Shown here piece after piece: positions 8,022-15,105 of a stretch of DNA of 62,040 nt. The position numbers and the translations under genes were made by a program. Under the pieces are notes generated by a model. The model was not told where the DNA came from, searched no databases, and saw only the letters and a list, made by a program, of their open reading frames with translations. This DNA comes from an uncultured Acetatifactor sp. (lineage in GTDB: Bacteria > Bacillota > Clostridia > Lachnospirales > Lachnospiraceae): NCBI GenBank assembly GCA_934402315.1, contig CAKRTS010000020.1:1-62040 (forward strand), read 5' to 3'. Every line of letters begins with the position of its first letter. Positions within the stretch are counted from its first letter, which is position 1.

Positions 8022-9044
8022 CTACTTTGCCGCCTGTTCCGCAAATTCCGTTGTCACAAGCTCCTCATAGGGCACCCTGTTTTTCAGGACTCCCGCATCA
8101 TCCAGGATATTCTGTAACAGTTCAAAGGAGTCCTTCTCAAAGATCAGGTCTGCCTTCCATGTGTTCTGGTTGTAATATCTCTCCACAATCGTCGTCAGCG
8201 TATCAAAATCCGTCTCCGCAAACTGCGGTGCAATCACCTTTGCGATCTCCTCCGGTGTATGCGTCTGCACATAGTCCATACCCTTCTGTAAAGCGTTCGT
8301 GAATGCCTGAACGGTATCCTTATTATTTTGCAGGTAGCTCTTCTTTGCCGAGAACGAAGTATAAGGAACATATCCCGAATCCTCGCCCAGCGATGCCACC
8401 ACATAGCCCTCGCCGTTCTTCTCCAATGTCGTCGCGTGCGGCTCAAACTCGATTGTATAGTCGCCCTGCCCGCCCGCAAACGCTGCCGCCGTCGAGCCGA
8501 AGTCAATGCTCTGGTCAATCTTCACATCCGTCTTCGGATCAATTCCGTTCTTCTCCAGGATATATTCAAAGACCATCTCCGGCATGCCGCCCGCTCTGCC
8601 GCCAAGCACGCTCTTTTCTTTCAACATATCCCACGAGAAGGTGTCTATCTTTTCCCTTGCCACAAGGAAATTTCCGGCGCGCTGTGTCAGCTGTGCAAAA
8701 TTGACTACATAGTCCTGCGTTCCTCCCGCATAGGTATAGACCGTGCTCTCGCTTCCCATGAACCCGATGTCTGCTTCTCCCGTCAGCACCGCCGTCATGG
8801 TCTTATCTGCGCCAAAGCCCGTGACAAGTTCAAGGTCGATCCCCTCCTCAGCGAAATATCCCTCCTCGATTGCCACATACATCGGCGCATAAAATATGGA
8901 ATGTGCCACCTCATTCAGCGTGACCTTTGCTCCGCCGTCCGCTGACACATCCTTTGCGCCACATCCCACCGCCAGACACATTGTGGCAGCCACAAGATAG
9001 ACAGCCACCACCTTTTTTATTACCCTCAAAGAAACCTTTTTCAT
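8022..9044 (-). CDS. ABC transporter substrate-binding lipoprotein, NMT1/SsuA-ThiY type
   Basis: A lipoprotein: Lys/Arg-rich start, hydrophobic core and lipobox LAVGC with the acylated Cys at about residue 28. The mature part matches the NMT1/THI5-like fold of binding proteins for pyrimidine precursors, sulfonates or nitrates: NEVAHSIFYAPMYVAIEEGYF, then LTGEADIGFMGSE. It would capture a small aromatic or sulfonate ligand outside the membrane. No permease or ATPase gene is next to it, so its transporter must be elsewhere, or it acts alone. It lies 64 bp after a DUF1836 gene on the same strand and may share its transcript. The substrate cannot be read from sequence. Confidence 0.88.
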   Translation of the reverse strand: MKKVSLRVIKKVVAVYLVAATMCLAVGCGAKDVSADGGAKVTLNEVAHSIFYAPMYVAIEEGYFAEEGIDLELVTGFGADKTMTAVLTGEADIGFMGSESTVYTYAGGTQDYVVNFAQLTQRAGNFLVAREKIDTFSWDMLKEKSVLGGRAGGMPEMVFEYILEKNGIDPKTDVKIDQSIDFGSTAAAFAGGQGDYTIEFEPHATTLEKNGEGYVVASLGEDSGYVPYTSFSAKKSYLQNNKDTVQAFTNALQKGMDYVQTHTPEEIAKVIAPQFAETDFDTLTTIVERYYNQNTWKADLIFEKDSFELLQNILDDAGVLKNRVPYEELVTTEFAEQAAK

Positions 9045-9108
9045 AAGAGCCTCCCTTTTATGTGATGCTCTATCTTATGGAATCTCTCCGAAAAAGGTTC
9101 CTTACGTC

Positions 9109-9780
9109 TTAATTTTCCTTCGTCTTTTCCGCCTTGTGCGCTCTTTCCCTGTTCTTAGGCTCCACCTTTTCTCCGGCAGGCTTTACCTGCGTCTTGGCGA
9201 TCTCGTCCACCATCTTTTCGATCATGAGCTTCTTTACATAGACATCAAAGCTCAACGTACAGATGAACGCAAACTTTTTCAGGAACTCTCTGCTCTCCTC
9301 CGGTGCATCCTGAAAGGTCTGCTCTGCGGTCTTATACTTCTCGATGACATCCGCCTTCAGGGCATCCATCTGCTTATGTTCCAGCCCGAACGCCTCCCTG
9401 TACACACTCTCCAGATTGAATTCCTTGTCATTCTGAAAGTAATGCTCCGTAATCGGCTTCAGCAGCGTCTGTATGTCATTGATGGACAGAATGCTCTTGT
9501 AATAGTAAATAAAAATCAGCAATAAAACATGCTCTTTGGAATACTTTTTCTTCACAGGCGGCGGAAGGAGATCATTTTTCGCATAATTGTTAATCATGGT
9601 CTTCGTGAGAATTTTATCCTCTCCGGGATACCGCGCCGTGGAACGAAGCTTGTTATCCATAAAGGTCGTCACCTGATCCATATAAAGCTCGATATTGGGA
9701 ATATCCTCCGGGCTGATATACTCCACCCTGCCAAGGCTCGCCAAAATACTGTTCAATAAGTCGTCATTGTCAATCGTCAT
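9109..9780 (-). CDS. DUF1836 family protein
   Basis: A 223-residue soluble helical protein. The N-terminal 160 residues match the DUF1836 pattern: an opening helix, YISPEDIPNIELYMDQVTTF, then LTKTMINNYAKNDLLPPP (a MerR-like DNA-contact wing pattern) and VLLLIFIYYYKSILSINDIQ. The C-terminal 35 residues are Lys/Glu-rich. The family is thought to be regulatory on account of its HTH-like features, but no function is established. GAGGGG precedes the ATG and a good promoter lies upstream at 9837-9865. It is divergent from the yerC-like gene. Confidence 0.85.
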   Translation of the reverse strand: MTIDNDDLLNSILASLGRVEYISPEDIPNIELYMDQVTTFMDNKLRSTARYPGEDKILTKTMINNYAKNDLLPPPVKKKYSKEHVLLLIFIYYYKSILSINDIQTLLKPITEHYFQNDKEFNLESVYREAFGLEHKQMDALKADVIEKYKTAEQTFQDAPEESREFLKKFAFICTLSFDVYVKKLMIEKMVDEIAKTQVKPAGEKVEPKNRERAHKAEKTKEN

Positions 9781-9836
9781 ACGTGATGCCCCTCATTTCC
9801 ACCGAAGCGCCTGTTTCACACTTCTCCATAGAGACC

Positions 9837-9865
9837 ATTATATAGTATTCAAAACTACATGACAA
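9837..9865 (-). promoter_or_regulatory. Promoter of the DUF1836 gene
   Basis: On the minus strand: -35 TTGTCA (9860-9865), 17-bp spacer, -10 TATAAT (9837-9842), with the start codon 57 bp downstream. Near-consensus sigma-A match. Confidence 0.75.
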
Positions 9866-9889
9866 CTGTTTTTTTATAGCAGTTTCTGC

Positions 9890-9918
9890 TTTACTTTAAA
9901 ACTTTAGTATGCTAAAAT
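9890..9918 (+). promoter_or_regulatory. Promoter of the yerC-like gene
   Basis: -35 TTTACT (9890-9895), 17-bp spacer, -10 TAAAAT (9913-9918). The leader to 9988 contains GCAGCG and CGCTGC enclosing ACCGG/CCGG arms, so the RNA can fold into a two-part hairpin before the GGAGG ribosome site. Confidence 0.6.
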
Positions 9919-9987
9919 GTACCTAGTGAGTCGCAGCGGAACCGGCCCAGTCGCAAACCGGAAAAATATCGCTGCACGGAGGAATAT

Positions 9988-10287
9988 ATGAATAAGAAAA
10001 TTAAGAACGAATCTGTAGATTCTCTGTTTGATGCCATTCTGTGTCTGAAGACCCGTGAGGAATGCTACAGCTTTTTTGAGGATCTGTGCACTGTCAACGA
10101 GCTGCTCTCCCTCTCCCAGCGCTTTGAGGTTGCTGCCATGCTCAAGAGCCACAAAACCTATCTGGAGATTGCGGAGAAAACCGGTGCTTCCACTGCCACA
10201 ATCAGCCGTGTAAACCGGTCCCTGAATTACGGAAACGACGGCTACGACATGGTATTCGGACGTCTCGAAAATACGGCAGAGGAATAA
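9988..10287 (+). CDS. YerC/YecD family TrpR-related DNA-binding protein
   Basis: A 99-residue helical protein of the TrpR superfamily: LFDAILCLKTREECYSFFEDL, LSLSQRFEVAAML, then the DNA-reading helices LEIAEKTGASTATISRVNRS (about 64-83) and the short family tail NYGNDGYDMVFGRL. YerC proteins resemble the trp repressor but their ligand and targets in Clostridia are not established. ACGGAGG precedes the ATG. The gene is monocistronic, ending at a terminator, and is divergent from DUF1836. Confidence 0.9.
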   Translation: MNKKIKNESVDSLFDAILCLKTREECYSFFEDLCTVNELLSLSQRFEVAAMLKSHKTYLEIAEKTGASTATISRVNRSLNYGNDGYDMVFGRLENTAEE

Positions 10288-10310
10288 GCTGTACCACAAA
10301 ACCTACCATA

Positions 10311-10339
10311 AAAAAAGCATCCTGCCGGATGCTTTTTTT
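10311..10339. terminator. Bidirectional terminator (yerC-like / bactofilin)
   Basis: AAAAAAGCATCC (10311-10322), loop TGCC, GGATGCTTTTTTT (10327-10339). A- and T-runs on both sides let it end the plus-strand yerC-like gene and the minus-strand bactofilin gene. Confidence 0.88.
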
Positions 10340-10341
10340 CA

Positions 10342-10881
10342 TCAGTTCTCTATAGCGTCGTCCTTCTTCACTTCCACTGCGGGAGCTTCCTGAACCGGTT
10401 CCGCGGTACCCTGCTTTGCCGCATCATCCGCTTCCTTGCGGCTTGCCTCCTCGACCTCCCTGAGAGCTTCCGCAATCGCCGCCTTCGCAGATCTCTTTCC
10501 CGCCCTGACAGTTCTTGCCGCAGGTCTCGGTCTCTTTGCCGGAGTCTCCTGATTCATATTGCAGCCGCCCTGAAAAACCGCCTTCTCATCAATCACAATT
10601 ACCTCTGTGCTGATGTCGCCGATCACCCTTGCAGTTGCCGTCAGCTCCGTTCTCATCGGCGCACTTACGTTTCCGATGACCTCCCCGCCGATCATCGCCG
10701 CCTGTGCCTCAATGTTCCCGTTGATCGCACCTGCCGTCCCGACGATCACCGTTCCCGTCACTTTGACATTGCCGTTGACGCGCCCATCAATTCTCGCAGA
10801 TCCCTGTGCCGTGAAATCGCCGTCACATTCCGCGCCCGCTCCTATAATCGTTGTAATTGTAATCTGTTGATTCTTTTTCAT
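10342..10881 (-). CDS. Bactofilin (polymer-forming cytoskeletal protein)
   Basis: The central part (about 12-115) has the bactofilin right-handed beta-helix pattern of repeated G-x-V/I turns: DGDFTAQGSARIDGRVNGNV, GNIEAQAAMIGGEVIGNV, ARVIGDISTEVIVIDEKAVF, then GGCNMN. Bactofilins self-assemble into filaments that position cell-wall enzymes. The C-terminal 60 residues are basic then acidic and probably disordered. The start is the ATG at 10881: the upstream in-frame GTG overlaps the ribosome site GGAGGAG. It directly follows an M23-like gene, a pairing known in other bacteria (for example Helicobacter ccmA with its peptidases), so the two likely work together. Confidence 0.92.
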   Translation of the reverse strand: MKKNQQITITTIIGAGAECDGDFTAQGSARIDGRVNGNVKVTGTVIVGTAGAINGNIEAQAAMIGGEVIGNVSAPMRTELTATARVIGDISTEVIVIDEKAVFQGGCNMNQETPAKRPRPAARTVRAGKRSAKAAIAEALREVEEASRKEADDAAKQGTAEPVQEAPAVEVKKDDAIEN

Positions 10882-10893
10882 GCTCTCCTCCAC

Positions 10894-11604
10894 TTATCCG
10901 CTGATATTCAGCATCTCCATCGGGTCAATATAGACTCCGTCCTTCAGCATCTGATATCCCAGCTTACTGTTTTCGCCAGTAATCAGGAACAGCGTTGTGC
11001 CCTGCGTAACTGCCTCCCCCTGCTTTACCTTGACCTCACCGGAGTTCCGGTAGATCGTCACATAGCCGTTGCCGTGATCGACCCAGATATTGTGTCCATA
11101 CTCACTGTCGTCGTTCACTGCCGTCACCGTACCGCCTGCTGTCGCTACGACCATCGCGCCGTCAGCTCCTGAAAAAATGCACATCGGATCGCCCTCCGCC
11201 GCCATCTCCATGGTTGCAGAGCCGGTCAGCGGAAATTCTGTCGGTGTCGTCTGCTTCTCCAGCTGTTCTGTCAGCTGGTTTTCATTCTGTGTCTTCTGCG
11301 TCACTGTCTCACTGAGGATCTGTACGGTCTCCTTCAGCGAAGCGATCTCACTTTCCAGATCGGTCTTCTCCTGCTCCAGCCGGTCGATCTCCACCTGCTG
11401 TGCAGCCGCACTCTGATCCCTTTCCAGCAAGACATCCTTCTCAAAGTAAAAGTAACCGAGAAAAGCACCAAGAAAGACGCAAAGGATCAAAATAACGATC
11501 CATAGGATCCACGGATGATAATGAATCTGTTCCACCCCGGTATCCACAGCGTCCGATGTCAGAAGAACCATTTGATGCTTCTTCCGCTTGTGTCGTTGTC
11601 CCAT
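10894..11604 (-). CDS. Membrane-anchored degenerate M23/LytM-fold protein
   Basis: A short basic cytoplasmic part (1-30) is followed by one membrane helix (about 32-52, ILWIVILILCVFLGAFLGY), a coiled coil (about 60-115, heptads of L/I with Q/E) and a LytM-type beta domain (about 125-236). The core matches M23 (VVATAGGTVTAVN, NIWVDHGNGYVTIY, VKVKQGEAVTQG) but the zinc ligands are gone: the H-x-D first motif reads FSGAD, the catalytic His after Tyr is Arg (YRNSG), and HxH reads KLGY. It should bind wall or a partner rather than cut. The stop is 12 bases before the bactofilin ATG. Confidence 0.85.
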   Translation of the reverse strand: MGQRHKRKKHQMVLLTSDAVDTGVEQIHYHPWILWIVILILCVFLGAFLGYFYFEKDVLLERDQSAAAQQVEIDRLEQEKTDLESEIASLKETVQILSETVTQKTQNENQLTEQLEKQTTPTEFPLTGSATMEMAAEGDPMCIFSGADGAMVVATAGGTVTAVNDDSEYGHNIWVDHGNGYVTIYRNSGEVKVKQGEAVTQGTTLFLITGENSKLGYQMLKDGVYIDPMEMLNISG

Positions 11605-11657
11605 ACTGTGTCACCTTTCTGCCTGTTTTAGAATGTCTGCATTTCCACGCGTCCCCT

Positions 11658-11686
11658 ATTTTACCATAGGCAGCAATTAACATCAA
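11658..11686 (-). promoter_or_regulatory. Promoter of the M23-like/bactofilin operon
   Basis: On the minus strand: -35 TTGATG (11681-11686), 17-bp spacer, -10 TAAAAT (11658-11663), 54 bp before the M23-like start codon. Confidence 0.65.
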
Positions 11687-11776
11687 CTTAAATTTAACAT
11701 TTTTGTAACATTTATCCAAGAAATTTCCCGATATTTCAGTAAAAAGAATCAATCTACAGGTATTTTTTGTCTACTA

Positions 11777-12565
11777 TTACCAAACATTTTCCCTTGAACA
11801 AAGCTGTAAAACCTTCTTCCACTCCAGCGTTCCCCCGAACAGATCCAACGCACTGCCGATCGTTACATTCAGCCGGTTTCTCCCGAGCTCGCGCAAAAGC
11901 CTCAGATCCTCGTAGCTATGTACACCTCCCGCATAGGTCATCGTCCGCTTTCCCCAGCTTCCCAGCAGTCCCGCAAGCTCCGTCTCGATACCGTTGGCAC
12001 AGCCCTCCACATCGACCGCATGAACCAGAAATTCGTCACAGTGATCTGCCAGCCGGTCAAGAAGCGCTCCGTCTACCTTCTCGTCCGTCAGCTTCTGCCA
12101 CCTGTCCGTCACAACAAGGTATCCGTCCGGAGTCTTGCGGCAGCTCAGATCCAGAACCAGCCGTTCCGCCCCGACAGCTTTACGCATTTCTTCCAGCCTG
12201 TCATAGTCGATCCTTCCGTTCCGGAAGACATAGGAGGTAACAATCACATGGGATGCACCTGCATCCAGATATTCCTCCGCGTTCTGCGGTGTGATTCCAC
12301 CGCCGATCTGAAGTCCACCGGGATAGCTCCGCAGCGCCTTCATCGCCTGTCTCTTTGTCTCCTCAAAAAAACTGCTCTCCGCAGGATTCAACAGGATGAT
12401 ATGACCGCCCTTTAACCCGGCATCCCGGTACATTTCCGCAAAAAAAGCCGCATCCTGTCCGGAGACAAAATTTTCCATGGCAATATCTCCCCTGTCCTTG
12501 AGGCTTCCCCCCACGATCTGCTTTACTTTTCCGTTGTGGATGTCAATACAGGGTCTGAATTCCAT
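11777..12565 (-). CDS. hisA: Eukaryotic-type HisA: ProFAR isomerase
   Basis: Converts N'-5'-phosphoribosyl-formimino-AICAR-phosphate into the ribulosyl isomer, the fourth histidine step. The 262-residue beta/alpha barrel opens FRPCIDIHNGKVKQIVGG (catalytic Asp in CIDIH) and later has LQIGGGI, VIVTSYVF, LVLDLSCRK, FLVHAVDVEG, TYAGGVHS and TIGSALDLFGG. SCRK, WQKLTD and HAVDVEG are the marks of the yeast HIS6/plant-type branch, not of the usual bacterial HisA. No other his genes are near. AAGAGGAT precedes the ATG. The activity assignment is firm; which pathway version the cell uses elsewhere cannot be seen. Confidence 0.88.
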   Translation of the reverse strand: MEFRPCIDIHNGKVKQIVGGSLKDRGDIAMENFVSGQDAAFFAEMYRDAGLKGGHIILLNPAESSFFEETKRQAMKALRSYPGGLQIGGGITPQNAEEYLDAGASHVIVTSYVFRNGRIDYDRLEEMRKAVGAERLVLDLSCRKTPDGYLVVTDRWQKLTDEKVDGALLDRLADHCDEFLVHAVDVEGCANGIETELAGLLGSWGKRTMTYAGGVHSYEDLRLLRELGRNRLNVTIGSALDLFGGTLEWKKVLQLCSRENVW

Positions 12566-12723
12566 ATCCTCTTCTCACTTTCGTTTTGTATCTGAATTTT
12601 TGTTTTATATGATTTCTCTGTTCACGCATATTTTTTCATCCGTTACACATACTATTCGCAAATCAGCCATTCTGCATTCCGCAGTGGACGATTTTGCAGC
12701 TTATCTATCAAGAACGGAGAAAA
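12566..12723. other. Intergenic region between divergent hisA and lipoprotein gene
   Basis: I see no gene in this stretch. It is T-rich on its left half (probable hisA leader) and no confident promoter stands out. The right end leads into the inverted repeat at 12724 and the 64-bp element at 12751. Confidence 0.5.
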
Positions 12724-12748
12724 GATTGAAAAATAATATTTTTCAATC
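12724..12748. repeat. Perfect 11-bp inverted repeat
   Basis: GATTGAAAAAT (12724-12734), three-base loop, ATTTTTCAATC (12738-12748). It has no T-run after it on the plus strand. It may be an operator or the first hairpin of a structured leader that continues into the 64-bp element. Confidence 0.7.
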
Positions 12749-12750
12749 AC

Positions 12751-12814
12751 GAGATTTGTGTCTGCGCGCACTTGACACAAACTCGCTATGCGCAAAGAAC
12801 GTGCGCAGAAATGG
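12751..12814 (+). repeat. 64-bp leader element, copy A
   Basis: Matches 33870-33933 (minus strand, before argR) at 56 of 64 positions with no gaps; all eight differences are transitions. It contains TTTGTGTC (12755-12762) and GACACAAA (12774-12781) as a perfect inverted repeat around 11 bases, and GTGCGC (12801-12806), which can pair with GCGCAC (12766-12771) inside that loop. It ends 8 bases before the lipoprotein ATG and supplies its GGGG ribosome site edge. The function is unknown. Confidence 0.8.
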
Positions 12815-12822
12815 GGAAAACT

Positions 12823-13329
12823 ATGAAAAATAATAAGCGTCCCGCAGGAGCGAAGAAGCTCCTCGCATTATGTATGGTGCTGGCATACATGTGTGTTGCA
12901 ACCGCATGTACCAATGACAACAAGGGAAACAATTCCGGTAATATGGCAGGAAACAATGCCTCCAGCGAGTCCGGTACAAATGTTCCGAATGACAATGGCA
13001 CAAACAACAATAACAACAGTGTAACCAACGGTACGGACAACAATACCAACAACGCCAACAACGGGAACTCCCTGTTGGATGATGCCGGAAATACTGTCGG
13101 TGATATTGTCGATGATGCCGCGGACGGCGTAAAGGACATCACGGATGACCTCGTCGGTGACGGAAACAACCGCACCGACAACAACGGCGGTCTCAACGAT
13201 AACAACGGCATGAATGACAATAACGGCACTGTCAACGGAAACGGAACAACGAACAACGGCACCGGAACCCTGAACAACACATCAGCCAACGGTACCAGAA
13301 CCGGCAACCCCGGAACAAATCTTCGCTAA
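12823..13329 (+). CDS. Asn/Gly/Thr-rich low-complexity lipoprotein
   Basis: The start is the ATG at 12823, seven residues of Lys/Asn then a hydrophobic core and lipobox VATAC (Cys at about residue 29); longer readings run into the 64-bp leader element. The mature part is almost entirely Asn, Gly, Thr, Asp and Ser with short repeats (NNGT, DNNG), apart from a small amphipathic piece LLDDAGNTVGDIVDDAADGVKDITDDLVGDG in two halves (about 84-115) that looks like a YtxH/CsbD-style acidic helix. Probably a surface or spore-envelope protein; no function can be assigned. It has its own leader and no obvious partner gene. Confidence 0.75.
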   Translation: MKNNKRPAGAKKLLALCMVLAYMCVATACTNDNKGNNSGNMAGNNASSESGTNVPNDNGTNNNNNSVTNGTDNNTNNANNGNSLLDDAGNTVGDIVDDAADGVKDITDDLVGDGNNRTDNNGGLNDNNGMNDNNGTVNGNGTTNNGTGTLNNTSANGTRTGNPGTNLR

Positions 13330-13378
13330 ACCGTGATAGACAGCAGACGTTCCATCGGTCGGAACCGCCTGTCCGCGT

Positions 13379-13408
13379 AAAAAAGGCAGTCCTCAGGAAA
13401 GGACTGCC
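13379..13408 (-). terminator. Terminator of dapA-dapB operon
   Basis: On the minus strand GGCAGTCC, 8-base loop, GGACTGCC, then TTTTTT (13379-13384). The dapB stop codon (13393-13395) lies in the loop, so translation ends inside the hairpin. Confidence 0.85.
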
Positions 13409-14160
13409 TCTATCACGTTGCTCATGTCATACATCCCGGCCGGCTTACCCGCGAGGAATTTTGCCGCCTGAATCGCTCCCTTGCCGAAAATTGCCTTGGA
13501 ATATGCTGTGTGTGAAAAAGTCACAACTTCATCGGCTCCGGCAAAGATCACATCATGCTCACCGACGATCGTTCCGCCGCGCACAGCGCTGATTCCGATC
13601 TCGGAATGCGGTCGTCTCTCCCGTCTGGCACTTCTGTCGTATACATACTCATAGGTATTGCCCAACTCCTCGTTGATGGAGTCCGCCAGCGCAAGCGCTG
13701 TACCGCTCGGCGCATCCACCTTGAGATTGTGGTGCTTCTCGATAATCTCTATATCAAAACCGGCAGGCGCAAGCACATCCGCCGCCTTTTTCAAGATCTG
13801 CTGCAGCAGATTGATCCCGAGCGACATATTCGCCGATCTCAGGACTGCCACCCTTTCCGAGACCTTCCTGACGCGCTCCAGCTGCTCCGGGCTGAGACCC
13901 GTTGTGCAGAGCACACAGGGGAGCTTTCTCTCCTCACAGTAATCCAGAAGCCCATCGACAGCCGCTGCCGCTGAGAAATCAATGATACAGTCCGCATCGA
14001 CCTTACACTCTTCCAGTTTTTTAAACACGGGATAAGCGTTATGACCATCGTCGAAGGCATCTACCCCCGCCACGATCTCAGCTTCCTGATCCGCTGCGAG
14101 CAGCCCCGAGATGACCTGCCCCATCTTACCGTTACATCCATGCATTATGATCCTTGTCAT
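13393..14160 (-). CDS. dapB: 4-hydroxy-tetrahydrodipicolinate reductase
   Basis: Reduces the DapA product with NAD(P)H in the lysine/diaminopimelate pathway, which also feeds dipicolinate for spores. Visible: nucleotide fold with HGCNGKMGQVI (7-17), DFSAAAAVDGLL, CTTG, and the family signature EKHHNLKVDAPSGTAL with catalytic His and Lys. Length 255 is slightly short but usual for Clostridia. Starts 24 bp after dapA stops; AGAGGAAAC is the ribosome site. Confidence 0.97.
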   Translation of the reverse strand: MTRIIMHGCNGKMGQVISGLLAADQEAEIVAGVDAFDDGHNAYPVFKKLEECKVDADCIIDFSAAAAVDGLLDYCEERKLPCVLCTTGLSPEQLERVRKVSERVAVLRSANMSLGINLLQQILKKAADVLAPAGFDIEIIEKHHNLKVDAPSGTALALADSINEELGNTYEYVYDRSARRERRPHSEIGISAVRGGTIVGEHDVIFAGADEVVTFSHTAYSKAIFGKGAIQAAKFLAGKPAGMYDMSNVIEAVLS

Positions 14161-14184
14161 CGTGTTTCCTCTTTTCGTTATCTC

Positions 14185-15069
14185 TTACAGAATCCCGTAC
14201 TCCCGCATCGCCTTCTCCAGCCGCGCCGCGTTGGCAGGCTCCATCTCGGTCAGCGGCATCCTGAGTGTTCCACCGATCTTTCCCATCAGGTTCAGCGCCT
14301 TCTTGACGGGAATCGGGTTCACCTCACAGAAAAGCGCGTTGCACAGATCCAGCGCCTTCAGCTGTAATTTACAGCTCTCCTGTACCTTGCCGTCAAGGTA
14401 GGTCTGGCAGATCTCATGAGTCTGCGCCGGTGCCACGTTGGACAGTACGGAGATTACGCCGAGACCGCCGAGGGACATGATCGGAACGATCTGGTCGTCA
14501 TTTCCCGAATAAATATCCACAGCCCCGTCAGCCAGTGCCGCAAGATGCGCGATCTGACTGATATTTCCGCTTGCCTCCTTCACACCGACAATATTCTCTA
14601 CGTCTCTGCAAAGTCTTACTACTGTCTCCGGAAGAATATTGCATCCCGTCCTGCTAGGCACATTATAGAGCAGGCAGGGAATCTTCAAGGATTCCGCAAC
14701 GGTCTTAAAATGCGCATACAGTCCGTTCTGCGTCGCCTTATTATAATAAGGACTCACCAGAAGCACACCGTCCACACCCATCTTCTCCGCCTCTGTGGAG
14801 AGATAGACCGCCGTCTCCGTACAGTTGGAGCCCGTTCCGGCGATCACCGGAATCCTGTGGGCAACCACTTCCGTACAGTACCGGATGACATCCAGATGCT
14901 CCTCGTGGGTCAATGTAGAGGACTCACCTGTCGTTCCGCACACAATGATGGCATCCGTTCCGTTTGCGATCTGGAACTCGATCAGCTCCTTAAACTGTTC
15001 ATAATTTACCGTTCCATCCTCATGCATGGGCGTGACAATCGCCACACCTGCTCCCTTAAAAATTGCCAT
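14185..15069 (-). CDS. dapA: 4-hydroxy-tetrahydrodipicolinate synthase
   Basis: Condenses pyruvate with aspartate semialdehyde, the committed step to lysine, peptidoglycan and dipicolinate. A 294-residue barrel: GTTGESSTLT (46-55), IAGTGSNCT, catalytic Tyr in YYNKATQNGLYAHF and in LLYNVPSRTG, Schiff-base Lys in VGVKEASGN, and YSGNDD. First gene of the pair with dapB. GGAGGAAGAG precedes the ATG. No lysine riboswitch is visible in the 36 bp between it and the CobA-like gene, which may head the operon. Confidence 0.97.
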   Translation of the reverse strand: MAIFKGAGVAIVTPMHEDGTVNYEQFKELIEFQIANGTDAIIVCGTTGESSTLTHEEHLDVIRYCTEVVAHRIPVIAGTGSNCTETAVYLSTEAEKMGVDGVLLVSPYYNKATQNGLYAHFKTVAESLKIPCLLYNVPSRTGCNILPETVVRLCRDVENIVGVKEASGNISQIAHLAALADGAVDIYSGNDDQIVPIMSLGGLGVISVLSNVAPAQTHEICQTYLDGKVQESCKLQLKALDLCNALFCEVNPIPVKKALNLMGKIGGTLRMPLTEMEPANAARLEKAMREYGIL

Positions 15070-15105
15070 ATTCTCTTCCTCCGTTCCTATATTATGAATG
15101 CCGCC

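Noticed and set aside
12772..12793. TTGACA with TATGCG as a promoter in the 64-bp element
   Set aside because: The spacing is only 10 bp, and no -10 is present at 16-18 bp in either copy.
12772..12822. Upstream extension of the Asn-rich lipoprotein start
   Set aside because: The extension would put 17 residues before a normal lipoprotein signal peptide and runs through the 64-bp leader element; the same happens before argR. It is better read as a leader, though a separate leader peptide is not excluded.
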